64,000 bases of DNA from JAHJHG01 sp964463425 (GTDB taxonomy: Bacteria; Patescibacteriota; Microgenomatia; UBA8517), in contig CAYXBV010000002.1 of NCBI GenBank assembly GCA_964463425.1, positions 6,668 through 70,667 on the forward strand, read 5' to 3'. Made by a program: the position numbers and the translations under genes. Of the stretch, positions 8,038 to 16,743 are shown one piece after another. Positions within the stretch are counted from its first letter, which is position 1. Each line of letters opens with the position of its first letter. The notes beneath the pieces were generated by a model. The model made no database searches and was not told where the DNA came from. It saw only the letters and a list, made by a program, of their open reading frames with translations.

Positions 8038-8949
8038 CTACATTTCCAGCCTTACGTTTTTTTCGGCTAGAGCTGCGTCAATAATCTTTATAGATTTCTC
8101 TCCAAGATTTCTTACTTTGACTAAATCTGCTCTTTTTGCCTTAACTAAAGCTTCAACCGTTTCAAAACCTGCCTTTACGAGGGCGTTTGCCACTCTCGTT
8201 GGTAGGGCAATTTCTTCAACTGAAAGATTTCCTACTGCTCCTAATCCGTCGTCTACTTTTTCCACTTCTTTCTTTACCTTTCTTGGAGTTACTATTTGAT
8301 TAAAGTACGCTATTAATATTTTTGAGGCTTTCTTCAAAGCATCAGTAGGATTCATTGTTCCATCAGTCCAAATCTCTAAAATCAATTTGTCATAATTTGT
8401 AAATCTACCTACACGCGTTTCTTCAATTTTGTAGTTAACTCTCAAAACAGGAGAAAATGAAGCATCTAATGGAATTAACCCAATTCCAGTTTTACTTGAC
8501 TCATCTACAGCTTGGTAACCTATTCCTGATTCTATTTTCATTTTGACATCAAGTTTTGTACCTTTGTTTAGAAGAGCTAAAACTAGTTCTGGATTGGCCA
8601 CTCGAATGTTTGCTGGGACTTTTATGTCTTTTGCTTTTACTTCACCTGGTCCTTTTACTGAAAGTGTGGCATTAACAACCTTATCTGAATCGTAAGCAAA
8701 TCTCACCTTTTTAAGATTAAGTATAAATTCAACTATATCTTGCTTCATTCCTTTAAGAGTTGAAAACTGATGTTTTACACCATTTATTCGAACAGACGTA
8801 ATCGCTGCTCCTGGAAGATCAGTTAATAACACTCTTCGCAATGAATTACCCAAGGTATTTCCATACCCTCGAGCTAAAGGGGAAATTATAAATTTTCCGT
8901 AATTATCTTTTTTTCCTTCTTTTTTTATTTCAAATATTAGTTCATTCAC
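8038..8949 (-). CDS. rpoA: DNA-directed RNA polymerase subunit alpha
   Basis: Scaffold subunit of RNA polymerase. The N-terminal dimerisation domain contains SPLARGYGNTLGNSLRRVLL, and the C-terminal DNA-binding domain (from about residue 235) carries the helix-hairpin-helix LVKVRNLGEKSIKIIDAAL. An upstream GTG at 8958 gives a slightly longer frame, but GTG 8949 is preferred because a strong Shine-Dalgarno element (GGGAGGTG) sits about 6 nt before it and overlaps the longer start. It sits between rpsD and rplQ as in other bacterial alpha operons. Confidence 0.97.
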   Translation of the reverse strand: MNELIFEIKKEGKKDNYGKFIISPLARGYGNTLGNSLRRVLLTDLPGAAITSVRINGVKHQFSTLKGMKQDIVEFILNLKKVRFAYDSDKVVNATLSVKGPGEVKAKDIKVPANIRVANPELVLALLNKGTKLDVKMKIESGIGYQAVDESSKTGIGLIPLDASFSPVLRVNYKIEETRVGRFTNYDKLILEIWTDGTMNPTDALKKASKILIAYFNQIVTPRKVKKEVEKVDDGLGAVGNLSVEEIALPTRVANALVKAGFETVEALVKAKRADLVKVRNLGEKSIKIIDAALAEKNVRLEM

Positions 8950-8964
8950 TATAATCACCTCCCA

Positions 8965-9567
8965 CTATCTTGAGTAGAACTCAATGATATCCTGAGTCGA
9001 AATCGGCTCAGAAATATCGTCTACTACTGGCAATCTTTTGACCTTTCCGACTATTGCTTTTCTAGCAAGCCAGTCAGGTATGCTTAATTTTTTTGTTTCT
9101 AGTAATTTTTTAATAGCTGGAATTTCCATTGCTGTTGGTGTCAATGTAATTATTTCACCCGGTTTTACTTGATAAGAAGGGATGTTTACCTTCTTGCCAT
9201 CAATTAATACTTGCCTGTGAGAAACTAGCTGCCTTGCGGCTGGTCTCGTTGGCGCAAAATGCAATCTAAAAACAACATTGTCTAGTCTTCGCTCTAAAAG
9301 AGACAAAAGAACTTCGGCTGAGTTTCCTCTAGACTTTAAGGATTTTTCAATATATCCCTTAAATTGTTTTTCCATTACTCCGTATAATCTTCTTACCTTT
9401 TGTTTTTCTCTTAATTGCAATCTGTATCGAGAAGGTCTTCTTCTTGATCCTTTAGGCCCGTGTACCCCGGGGGGTATAGCCAGACGTGTAAGTTTAGCCC
9501 CTTTTCCAAAAAGGTCAAATCCCTCACTCCTGCTTAGCCTGTCTTTTGGTCCTGTATATCTTGCCAT
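8965..9567 (-). CDS. rpsD: 30S ribosomal protein uS4
   Basis: Primary 16S rRNA-binding assembly protein of 200 residues. It begins MARYTGPKDRLSRSEG and contains the S4 RNA-binding domain SLLERRLDNVVFRLHFAPTR followed by ARQLVSHRQVLIDGKKVNIP. The cysteine cluster of the zinc-binding S4 type is absent. It follows rpsK by 3 nt. Confidence 0.97.
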   Translation of the reverse strand: MARYTGPKDRLSRSEGFDLFGKGAKLTRLAIPPGVHGPKGSRRRPSRYRLQLREKQKVRRLYGVMEKQFKGYIEKSLKSRGNSAEVLLSLLERRLDNVVFRLHFAPTRPAARQLVSHRQVLIDGKKVNIPSYQVKPGEIITLTPTAMEIPAIKKLLETKKLSIPDWLARKAIVGKVKRLPVVDDISEPISTQDIIEFYSR

Positions 9568-9570
9568 TTT

Positions 9571-9939
9571 TTATACTCTCCTTTTCTTTTTCTGCCTTGG
9601 TCCATTATGCGGAATAGGAGTAATATCAGCGATTAAAGAAATTCTAATTTTCGCTGCCTTTATAGCTCTTAGTGCCGCATCTCGTCCTGGTCCTGGTCCT
9701 TTTACATAAATTTCAACTTCTTTTAAATCATACTTTTCCTTGGCTTCATTTATTACTTTTTCAACAGCTGTCGTTGCCGCATAAGGGGTAGACTTTCTTG
9801 TTCCCTTAAAACCCGCGGCTCCAGCTGATCCCCAGCATATTACTCCACCATTTTCATCAGTCACCGTTATTAAGGTGTTGTTGAAAGACGCTGCTATGTA
9901 GATTTTTCCTGAACTTACTGTTCTTTTTTTTGCTGCCAT
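9571..9939 (-). CDS. rpsK: 30S ribosomal protein uS11
   Basis: 122-residue platform protein. It contains IYIAASFNNTLITVTDENG, the GSAGAAGFKGTRKSTPYAA motif and the conserved C-terminal region with ITPIPHNGPRQKKKRRV. Its start codon overlaps the rpsM stop by one base, so translation is coupled. The N-terminal extension found in many bacteria is short here. Confidence 0.97.
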   Translation of the reverse strand: MAAKKRTVSSGKIYIAASFNNTLITVTDENGGVICWGSAGAAGFKGTRKSTPYAATTAVEKVINEAKEKYDLKEVEIYVKGPGPGRDAALRAIKAAKIRISLIADITPIPHNGPRQKKKRRV

Positions 9940-10346
9940 TATTTACCCTCCGCTTGTTTTGGTTGTGTCTTAGAAAGTTCCTCTTTCTTAAATGCTCCTA
10001 CTGTTTTTCTCTTTCCTCTTTTAGTTCTTGCATTTGTTTTTGTTCTTTGCCCTCTAACTGGCAAGCCTCTTGCGTGCCTAACTCCTTTGTAACAACCTGT
10101 TGCTCTCAATCTTGCAATGTCCTCTCTTACCTTTCTCATTAAATCACCCTCTGTGGGATGCTTTTCCATCTTAGAAACAATCTTGGTTATTTCTTCAGAA
10201 GTTAGATCTTTAACTTTTTTTGTATGATCAATTTTTAGAGAATCTAATATCTTTGTAGACAAAGCCCAACCTATGCCTTTGATTTTAGTCAATGCATAGT
10301 CTACCTTTAATTTGTCTTCTAGTTCTACTCCTGATATTCTAGCCAT
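9939..10346 (-). CDS. rpsM: 30S ribosomal protein uS13
   Basis: 135-residue head protein that contacts the P-site tRNA. It starts MARISGVELEDKLKVDYALT, contains the helix-two-turn-helix GIGWALSTKILDSL, and the GCYKGVRHARGLPVRGQRT segment with a basic tail extended by Lys/Gln residues. It follows rpmJ in the usual infA-rpmJ-rpsM order and overlaps rpsK by one base. Confidence 0.97.
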   Translation of the reverse strand: MARISGVELEDKLKVDYALTKIKGIGWALSTKILDSLKIDHTKKVKDLTSEEITKIVSKMEKHPTEGDLMRKVREDIARLRATGCYKGVRHARGLPVRGQRTKTNARTKRGKRKTVGAFKKEELSKTQPKQAEGK

Positions 10347-10366
10347 TTTTTATTTTTATAAATTTA

Positions 10367-10480
10367 TTACCCTTGGCGTTGTTTGTGCCTAGGATTACTG
10401 CAAATAACATAAAGGACACCCTTACGTCTAACTATCTTGCAATTTCTGCATCTTTTTTTTATTGACGAATTAACTTTCAT
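10367..10480 (-). CDS. rpmJ: 50S ribosomal protein bL36
   Basis: A 37-residue protein: MKVNSSIKKRCRNCKIVRRK, then a short strand and tail ending RQG. The zinc ribbon is intact, with Cys11, Cys14, Cys27 and His32. It lies between infA and rpsM, its normal place. The short length makes it easy to overlook. Confidence 0.96.
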   Translation of the reverse strand: MKVNSSIKKRCRNCKIVRRKGVLYVICSNPRHKQRQG

Positions 10481-10511
10481 TTTTATTTTTTATTAAAATT
10501 AAACTATAAAC

Positions 10512-10727
10512 CTAATATTTGTAGACGATTCTTCCTCGTTCTTTGTCGTAGCGTGTCATTTCTACTTTTACTTTGTCTCCAGGGAAAATTCTAACATACC
10601 TTCTTCTCATTTTTCCCTTTAAGGTCGTTAATACTTTCCTTTCATCAACAAGGTCAACTCTAAACATTGTGTTTGGCAATGCTTCTGTTACTACTCCATT
10701 GATTTGAACTGTCTCTTCTTTTGTCAT
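10512..10727 (-). CDS. infA: translation initiation factor IF-1
   Basis: 71-residue single OB-fold protein that occupies the A site during initiation. It begins MTKEETVQINGVVTEALPNT and has the typical GKMRRRYVRIFPGDKVKVE and RGRIVYKY segments. It lies downstream of map in the spc-alpha junction, the common map-infA-rpmJ order. Confidence 0.97.
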   Translation of the reverse strand: MTKEETVQINGVVTEALPNTMFRVDLVDERKVLTTLKGKMRRRYVRIFPGDKVKVEMTRYDKERGRIVYKY

Positions 10728-10747
10728 AAGTGCCGTTTCTTGCTTAA

Positions 10748-11512
10748 TTAATTGATTTTCGTCAAAACAATAGGACCGTTGCTTGAGATAGCGACGGTCT
10801 CTTCGAAAAGTCCAGATATTTTATCACTCTTGACCTTGATTGTCCAACCATCTTCCTCTATTTCGATCTCAGGCGAGCCTATTGTGTACATTACCTCAAT
10901 CGCAAACGTGGCTCCTTCAGGTATTAGTGGCGTGTTTTCTCTCTTCGTCGAAACAAAGCAGGGGATTTGTGGGTATTCATGTAACTCTCTCCCTATTCCA
11001 TGCCCAACTAGAGTCCTCATAGGCTCAAGGTTATTGTCTTTAAGGGTATCTTCCATTGCCTTTGAAATATCATATATTCTATTTCCCGGAATAGCTTGGG
11101 CAATAGCTTTCTCTAGGGCTTTTTCCCCAGCTTTCATAAATTTCTCTGTTTCTTTTGATGGCGAAATAGCTACGGAAATTGAAGTATCATTGTGAAATCC
11201 CTTATAGAAAATACCTAAATCAATACTCACAATATCTCCTTTTTTGAAAACAAGACTTTTTTTAGGAATTCCGTGTACAATTCCCTCATTAACATTCACG
11301 CAAGTTGCCCAATGATAACTAGGCACCATTTTAAAAGAAGGTTTACCGCCTTCTTTTTTAATAAGTTCGCAGGCAAGCTCCTCTATTTCCGCCGCATTAA
11401 CTCCTACTTTTGTCTTATCCGCCAAAACCTTCCTCACTCTTGCAAGCTTTTCTCCGCCTTCTTTCATTTTTTTCATATCGGAATCGGTTTTAATAGTGAT
11501 TGTTTTATTCAT
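10748..11512 (-). CDS. map: methionine aminopeptidase, type I
   Basis: Removes N-terminal methionine from new proteins using two divalent metal ions. The 254 residues show the pita-bread fold ligands in order: Asp in VSIDLGIFYKGFHNDTS (two Asp), His in GHGIGRELHE, Glu in FAIEVMYT and Glu in GLFEETVAI. It overlaps the 3' end of adk by 8 nt, indicating coupled translation, and precedes infA. Confidence 0.96.
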   Translation of the reverse strand: MNKTITIKTDSDMKKMKEGGEKLARVRKVLADKTKVGVNAAEIEELACELIKKEGGKPSFKMVPSYHWATCVNVNEGIVHGIPKKSLVFKKGDIVSIDLGIFYKGFHNDTSISVAISPSKETEKFMKAGEKALEKAIAQAIPGNRIYDISKAMEDTLKDNNLEPMRTLVGHGIGRELHEYPQIPCFVSTKRENTPLIPEGATFAIEVMYTIGSPEIEIEEDGWTIKVKSDKISGLFEETVAISSNGPIVLTKIN

Positions 11513-12149
11513 TTGTTTTATTAATTCTTTCTAGTTTAGTTAAAATATCTTCTGTTATTACTTTGATTGGGCGCTCTCCATCAATTTTTTCTAAAACCCC
11601 CTCTTTTTCAAAAATTTCAATCAAAGGCAAAACGCTTTCTTTAAACCAACCCAGTCTTTTTTTGATTGCTTCAGGTTTGTCATCAGGTCGTTGATATAAA
11701 TTATTTATGTCAATCTCTGAACCTGGGGGGTTCGTCACCAAGTTATATATTTTTCCTGACTCTTTATCTACTCTTCGCGATGAAGTTCTTTTTAAAATTT
11801 CTTTTTCGCTAATTTCTAGAAAAATCACACTATCTATTTCTACTGATTTTTCTGCCAACCATTCCTTCAACATCTCATATTGCTTAATCGAGCGGGGATA
11901 CCCCTCTAGTAACAAATTCTCTCTGGAAGGATTTTCCTTTTCTAGGTGGGTTGTTAAAAGAGAAAACATTTCGTCATCGGGGAGAAGCTCTCCTCGTTTG
12001 TTTATTCTTTCGTCAATAGCGGCATTCGTTTTGGCAAGATTTCGAAGAAACTTACCTGCTTCGAAATAAAATAAGTTTAACTTTTTGGCAATAATTCTTG
12101 CCTGAGTTCCCTTACCCGAGCCCAATGCCCCCATTACTAATATGTTCAT
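11505..12149 (-). CDS. adk: adenylate kinase
   Basis: Phosphotransferase that balances ATP, ADP and AMP; 214 residues. The P-loop is GALGSGKGTQ (more often GxPGxGKGT), the AMP-binding region includes LLEGYPRS, and the LID region has SSRRVDKESGKIYN without zinc-binding cysteines. Its ATG overlaps the secY stop by 4 nt, and it overlaps map by 8 nt, so secY-adk-map are translationally coupled. Confidence 0.94.
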   Translation of the reverse strand: MNILVMGALGSGKGTQARIIAKKLNLFYFEAGKFLRNLAKTNAAIDERINKRGELLPDDEMFSLLTTHLEKENPSRENLLLEGYPRSIKQYEMLKEWLAEKSVEIDSVIFLEISEKEILKRTSSRRVDKESGKIYNLVTNPPGSEIDINNLYQRPDDKPEAIKKRLGWFKESVLPLIEIFEKEGVLEKIDGERPIKVITEDILTKLERINKTNE

Positions 12150-13426
12150 CTTAAAAACCCTTCATATCTTTTCATAACTAATTGAGATTCGATCTCGCGT
12201 GTAAATTCTAAAACGACAGAAACAATAATTAATATTCCTGTACCACCTATTGCCAAATTGGCAACACCAACAGCATTTTGGAAGAAGGAAGGCAAAACAG
12301 CAATCAAGCCCAAAAAGGTGGCACCCACCAAAGTAATCTTACTTAAAACTCCAGAAAGATATTTAGTCGTCTGAGATCCAGGTCTAATACCAGGAATAAA
12401 TCCTCCATTTTTTTGTAAATTTTCAGAAATCTTTTCGGGACTGAATACAATTGCTGTATAAAAATATGTAAATCCAAAAACAAGTAAAAAGTAAAAGATA
12501 TTATAAAGAAGAGTTTGTGGGTTAAATGCCTGAGATAGTCGCGTAGCGAACTGAGCAAGTTGGGGATTGCTTGACCCACTTAAACCCTGACTCAATAATG
12601 AAGGCAATAACACTAAAGAAACAGCAAAGATGATCGGAATTACTCCGGCCTGGTTAAGCCTAAGGGGGAGATACGAAGAAGAGGCTGACGCTTTATTTAC
12701 ACGCCTAGCATAACTAATTGGAATTTGCCTTGTTGCCTCATTCATAAAGACAATTAAGCCAACAATTATTATTGACGCAGCTAGGAAAATTAGCATTTTG
12801 AACAAATCAGCTGAACTGTATACCGAAGCTGTCTGTCCCAGTGTTACTGGTAGTCTTGCCACAATTCCAGCAAAAATCAAAAAGGAAATTCCATTGCTTA
12901 TTCCATATTCGGTAATTAGTTCACCCAACCAAACAGCAAAAACAGTTCCTGCAGTCATCGTCAATACAAGAGCAATAAGATTAATTGGAGGAAGAGTGCC
13001 GATTATACCCTGCCCCTTCAATAAAGCGTACATGGCAAAAGACTGTACTCCTGCCAAAGGAACAGCTACTAGTCTTGTATATCTATTAATCTTTTCTTGT
13101 CCATATTCTCCCTCTTTTGATAGTTCCTCAAGTGATGGAATCACAAAAGTCAAAAGCTGGAAAATAATTGAGGCATTAATATAAGGCCCAAGACCTAAAG
13201 CCATAATTGAAAAGTTTGCAAGAGTTCCACCTGAAAAGACATCTAGAAGAGAAAGAAGTTGGCTACCTGAAAACAAGGCTTGCAAGGAGTTTCTGTCAAT
13301 TCCAGCTGCCGGTATATGAGCGGCAAGACGATAGGCAATAAGAATGGCGAGCGTAATAAGAAGTTTGCGCCGAATGTCTGCTGACTTTAAGGCTTTTGTA
13401 AAAAATCGGGCAATTGGTTCAAGCAT
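12146..13426 (-). CDS. secY: protein translocase subunit SecY
   Basis: Channel-forming subunit of the Sec translocon, 426 residues with ten predicted membrane helices. The N-terminus has RRKLLITLAILIAYRLAAHI and the plug region FSGGTLANFSIMALGLGPYI is intact. Conserved LNQAGVIPIIFA and the C-terminal helix ending VMKRYEGFLR are present. It follows rplO directly (no gap), as in most spc operons. Confidence 0.97.
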   Translation of the reverse strand: MLEPIARFFTKALKSADIRRKLLITLAILIAYRLAAHIPAAGIDRNSLQALFSGSQLLSLLDVFSGGTLANFSIMALGLGPYINASIIFQLLTFVIPSLEELSKEGEYGQEKINRYTRLVAVPLAGVQSFAMYALLKGQGIIGTLPPINLIALVLTMTAGTVFAVWLGELITEYGISNGISFLIFAGIVARLPVTLGQTASVYSSADLFKMLIFLAASIIIVGLIVFMNEATRQIPISYARRVNKASASSSYLPLRLNQAGVIPIIFAVSLVLLPSLLSQGLSGSSNPQLAQFATRLSQAFNPQTLLYNIFYFLLVFGFTYFYTAIVFSPEKISENLQKNGGFIPGIRPGSQTTKYLSGVLSKITLVGATFLGLIAVLPSFFQNAVGVANLAIGGTGILIIVSVVLEFTREIESQLVMKRYEGFLR

Positions 13427-13882
13427 TTATTCCTCTTTTTCCTTAATGACCTTACCGCCTGCTTTCTCCACAATTTTAATTGCGGATTTTGAAATAGGTA
13501 AGGCGATTGTTAGTTTTTTCTCTAATTTTCCGTTCCCAAGTATCTTTACTCCGTATCTTAAGGCATCTTCTCGCTTTACCACACCGTTTTTAGCGAGGTT
13601 TTCTATAGTAACCTTTGTTCCTGCTGGAAGCACGTTTAAATAGGCTAAATTCACTATTAAGGGCTTCTTTCCTGCCTTAAACTTTCCTTTTCCCCTTCTA
13701 AGCGGAATTCTCTTGATTAAAGACTTTTTTACCTTAATACCCTCAAAAAGAATACCGATATGACTCCTTGATTTTTGTCCCTTTTGTCCACGTCCGGATG
13801 TGTGGCCACCCTTACCACTGCCATATCCTCTTCCGACTCTCTTTTTTCTTTTAGTTACTGTTTTTTCTAGTTTTGTTGTCAT
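13427..13882 (-). CDS. rplO: 50S ribosomal protein uL15
   Basis: 151-residue protein with the glycine/arginine-rich N-terminal extension RVGRGYGSGKGGHTSGRGQK that penetrates 23S rRNA, and the C-terminal SKSAIKIVEKAGGKV segment. It follows rpsE after only 2 nt. In most bacteria rpmD (uL30) separates rpsE and rplO; here there is no room for it. Confidence 0.97.
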   Translation of the reverse strand: MTTKLEKTVTKRKKRVGRGYGSGKGGHTSGRGQKGQKSRSHIGILFEGIKVKKSLIKRIPLRRGKGKFKAGKKPLIVNLAYLNVLPAGTKVTIENLAKNGVVKREDALRYGVKILGNGKLEKKLTIALPISKSAIKIVEKAGGKVIKEKEE

Positions 13883-13884
13883 TG

Positions 13885-14364
13885 TTATTTTCTATAAGTT
13901 TTTCTTTCACTCAATTTTGTTATCGTATCTAAAGCCTTCAAGGTTGCGTGAACATTTGATATTTTATTTTTAGTACCCAATATTTTTCCAACAGCATCCT
14001 TAATTCCAGCTGCTTCTAAAACAACCCTCATTGGTCCTCCAGCAATAATACCTGAACCAGCCGGGGCTGGTTTAAGAATAACTTTTGCTGCAGAAAATTT
14101 TTCTGTGACAGAGTAGGGGATAGTCGTTCCAGAAAGAGCCACTTTCTTCATTTTTTTCTTAGCCGAAGAGAATGCTTTTCTAATCGCATTTCTTACATCA
14201 GGTGCTTTAGCAAATCCTGCTCCCACCTTTCCCTTCCTGTCTCCTACTACTACCAATGCTGAAAACCTCATTTGATTTCCACCTTTTGTTTTTTTAGAAA
14301 TTCTATTTATTTGAACAACTGTCTCTTCAAATTCCCTTACCTGATTGTTGTAATTATTTTGCAT
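13885..14364 (-). CDS. rpsE: 30S ribosomal protein uS5
   Basis: 159 residues with the double-stranded-RNA-binding-like N-domain (RISKKTKGGNQMRFSALVVV, then GDRKGKVGAGFAKAPDV) and the C-domain PAPAGSGIIAGGPMRVVLE and AGIKDAVGKILG. It influences decoding accuracy. It is 1 nt from rplR and 2 nt from rplO. Confidence 0.97.
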   Translation of the reverse strand: MQNNYNNQVREFEETVVQINRISKKTKGGNQMRFSALVVVGDRKGKVGAGFAKAPDVRNAIRKAFSSAKKKMKKVALSGTTIPYSVTEKFSAAKVILKPAPAGSGIIAGGPMRVVLEAAGIKDAVGKILGTKNKISNVHATLKALDTITKLSERKTYRK

Positions 14365-14365
14365 A

Positions 14366-14716
14366 TTAAAATTCTAAGCCTCCCTTTCTTGCTCCTTCTG
14401 CAATCGCTTTAACTTTCCCATGATATTTATACCCTCCCCTATCAAAAATTACTTTCTTTATCTTCTTTGCCACAGCCTTTTTAGCCAATGCTTCTCCCAC
14501 CATTCCCGCAATTTCTATTCCGCTTTTAGCTGTCTTTGTCTTTGGTAAATCCTGGCTTGAGTAGGCCACAATTGTTTTTCCCTTACTGTCGTCAATAATT
14601 TGAGCGTATACGTACTTATTTGACCTAAAGACTGTTAATCTTGGTCGCTCGTTAGAAATAAGTATTCTTCTTCTCATTCTTTTCTTTCTTTGTGTTCTTT
14701 GTTTATAGTTTTTCAT
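14366..14716 (-). CDS. rplR: 50S ribosomal protein uL18
   Basis: 116-residue 5S rRNA-binding protein. It carries RRRILISNERPRLTVFRSNK with the YVYAQIIDD strand, and the C-terminal FDRGGYKYHGKVKAIAEGAR motif. It is spaced 4 nt from rplF and 1 nt from rpsE. Confidence 0.97.
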   Translation of the reverse strand: MKNYKQRTQRKKRMRRRILISNERPRLTVFRSNKYVYAQIIDDSKGKTIVAYSSQDLPKTKTAKSGIEIAGMVGEALAKKAVAKKIKKVIFDRGGYKYHGKVKAIAEGARKGGLEF

Positions 14717-14720
14717 TTGA

Positions 14721-15272
14721 TTATGCAGCTGCTCCCTGTGCCTTCGCAGCCTTACCAGGCTTCCTTCTTACAACTTCGTCTATATATTTTATCCCTTTAC
14801 CTTTATATGGCTCGGGTGGTCTTATATCTCGAATCTTGGCGGCTACTTGGCCAACCAACTCTTTATCTATTCCTTCAATAGTAATTAATGTTTTTTGTAT
14901 GTTAAATTTGATTCCTTCTGGTGCTTTCATCTCTACTGGATGCGAATAGCCAATCGCCAAAACTAAATTATTCTCTGATCCTTCTGCTCGGTATCCTGTT
15001 CCAACAAGTTCTAGTTGTTTGGACCAGCCCTCTAATACACCTTTTACCATATTGGCAATTAGGGCTCTCCATGTACCGTGCATGGCTCTTGCCGTTTTGC
15101 TTTCCCCTTTTGGTGCAACCAACACTTCATTCTCTTTAACTTCAATCTTGACATCTCGAGGAAATTCTCGTTTGAGTTCCCCTTTTGGGCCCTTAACAAT
15201 AATCACCCCGTTTGAAGCGGATACTTCAACTGTTTCTGGTATTGTTACTGGTAGTTTTCCTATTCTGCTCAT
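14721..15272 (-). CDS. rplF: 50S ribosomal protein uL6
   Basis: About 183 residues with the two tandem L6 domains; begins MSRIGKLPVTIPETV and ends in the family signature RPPEPYKGKGIKY followed by a basic Ala-rich tail. A TTG three codons upstream (15281) would overlap rpsH; the ATG at 15272 matches the conserved start and leaves 2 nt to rpsH. Confidence 0.97.
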   Translation of the reverse strand: MSRIGKLPVTIPETVEVSASNGVIIVKGPKGELKREFPRDVKIEVKENEVLVAPKGESKTARAMHGTWRALIANMVKGVLEGWSKQLELVGTGYRAEGSENNLVLAIGYSHPVEMKAPEGIKFNIQKTLITIEGIDKELVGQVAAKIRDIRPPEPYKGKGIKYIDEVVRRKPGKAAKAQGAAA

Positions 15273-15274
15273 AT

Positions 15275-15658
15275 TTACCAAATTTTTACAATTACTTCTC
15301 CACCTATTCGTTTCTTAATTGCGTCAAAAGAAGTCATGGCTCCTTTTGAGGTCGACAAGATGAAAAAATGCGGTCCTCTTTCGGCGGCCAACTCATCTGC
15401 GCTCATATAAATCCTTAGCCCAGGCCTAGATACTAGCTTTAAATCCATAAGGACTGGCTCTTTTTTCCTGTATGCCGGTTTTATTATTAATTTTCCTTCT
15501 TTTTTCTTAACTTCTGTTAAAATTCCCACCTTTTTCAATACACCAGCAACACTTTCAATAAGTTTTGTATTATCAACCTCAAACTCTTTTTTCCTTGCAA
15601 GAGTTGCGTTCTTAATTCTGATTAAAAAATCTCCGATTGAATAATTAATGTTTGTCAT
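15275..15658 (-). CDS. rpsH: 30S ribosomal protein uS8
   Basis: 127 residues. It opens NYSIGDFLIRIKNATLARKK and ends with the C-terminal signature ILSTSKGAMTSFDAIKKRIG and GGEVIVKIW. It binds central-domain 16S rRNA and in many bacteria represses the spc operon; no repressor target was identified here. It sits 1 nt after rpsN. Confidence 0.97.
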   Translation of the reverse strand: MTNINYSIGDFLIRIKNATLARKKEFEVDNTKLIESVAGVLKKVGILTEVKKKEGKLIIKPAYRKKEPVLMDLKLVSRPGLRIYMSADELAAERGPHFFILSTSKGAMTSFDAIKKRIGGEVIVKIW

Positions 15659-15659
15659 T

Positions 15660-15845
15660 TTACCAGCTTGCCTTTCTTACTCCTGGCAGGTTTCCCTTGT
15701 GAGCTTGTTCTCGGAAACACAATCTGCAAAGACCAAATCTCCTCATATAACCACGTGGTCTTCCACAAAGTCTGCACCTATTTCTGTATCGAACTTTGTA
15801 TTTTAATTTCTTTTTTTCTCTTTCTATTTTTGATGTTTTAGCCAT
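15660..15845 (-). CDS. rpsN: 30S ribosomal protein uS14, zinc-binding type
   Basis: 61-residue protein of the short (type Z) form. It has a CX2C-X12-CX2C zinc ribbon spanning RLCGRPRGYMRRFGLC, followed by the conserved REQAHKGNLPGVRKASW end. It lies between rplE and rpsH, the normal place. Confidence 0.97.
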   Translation of the reverse strand: MAKTSKIEREKKKLKYKVRYRNRCRLCGRPRGYMRRFGLCRLCFREQAHKGNLPGVRKASW

Positions 15846-15863
15846 ATTTTTCTGTAAGTATAA

Positions 15864-16427
15864 TTACTTTTCAGACTCCTCTCCTTTTTCAAGCGGCATA
15901 CCCATTAAAATAAGTAATTTTTTAGATTCTTCCATATCTTGTGTGTTGGTGACAATTGTTATTTCAAGTCCTCGTGGCGCACCTGATTTATTTATATCAA
16001 TTTCAGGAAAAACCGTGTGCTCAACAATGCCCATCGTGTAATTACCACTTCCATCAAAGCTTTTTTGTGACAATCCTCGAAAATCTCTTAACCTAGGAAG
16101 AACAATTGTAAAAAGTCTCTCTAAGAAATCATACATTCTTTGACCTCTTAATGTTGCTGCTAAACCTACCGGCATCCCTTCTCTGACATTAAAACCTGCC
16201 ACAGATATTTTGGCTGCTCGAACGGAAGGCTTTTGTCCAATAATCATTGCTAAATCAGCCTTTATTGCCTTTGTTCCTTCTTTATTTTTAACTAAGTCGC
16301 CGATTCCCATATTAACAACGACCTTTTCTACTCTAGGAATGGCCATTTTGTTTTTAATACTTAATTCTTTCTCTAGTTGCTTAGAGATTTCTGTTTCGTA
16401 TTTTTCTTTTAGGTTTACGTGTGACAT
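15864..16427 (-). CDS. rplE: 50S ribosomal protein uL5
   Basis: 187-residue 5S rRNA-binding central protuberance protein. Recognised by IPRVEKVVVNMGIGD, the KISVAGFNVREGMPVGLAAT segment, RLRDFRGLSQKSFDGSGNY and the C-terminal VTNTQDMEESKKLL. It begins 1 nt after rplX. Confidence 0.97.
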   Translation of the reverse strand: MSHVNLKEKYETEISKQLEKELSIKNKMAIPRVEKVVVNMGIGDLVKNKEGTKAIKADLAMIIGQKPSVRAAKISVAGFNVREGMPVGLAATLRGQRMYDFLERLFTIVLPRLRDFRGLSQKSFDGSGNYTMGIVEHTVFPEIDINKSGAPRGLEITIVTNTQDMEESKKLLILMGMPLEKGEESEK

Positions 16428-16428
16428 T

Positions 16429-16743
16429 TTACTTTGTATCTATTTCCTTTTTGCATTTCTTGCAAACTCTAGATTTATTCTTTTCAACTATTTTAAAACC
16501 AACACGCGTTACTTTTTTGCACTTCGGGCAAACTAACGCAATTTTGGCAAAATTCAAAGGTCTAGGAATTTCAAAAATACCCCCCTTTTGATCCTGTTGC
16601 CCTTTTACATGCTTCTTGTAAATATTTACTCCTGGAATCAAAGCTTTCGACTCTTTTGAAAATATCTTTTCAATCTTTCCTTCTCTTCCTTTGTCTTTTC
16701 CAGCTGTAATCTTAACATTGTCCCCAACTTTAAATTTCAACAT
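16429..16743 (-). CDS. rplX: 50S ribosomal protein uL24
   Basis: 104-residue assembly-initiator protein with the KOW motif FKVGDNVKITAGKDKGREGK. The C-terminal part carries a zinc ribbon with CPKC and CKKC pairs. It follows rplN without spacing. Confidence 0.96.
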   Translation of the reverse strand: MLKFKVGDNVKITAGKDKGREGKIEKIFSKESKALIPGVNIYKKHVKGQQDQKGGIFEIPRPLNFAKIALVCPKCKKVTRVGFKIVEKNKSRVCKKCKKEIDTK

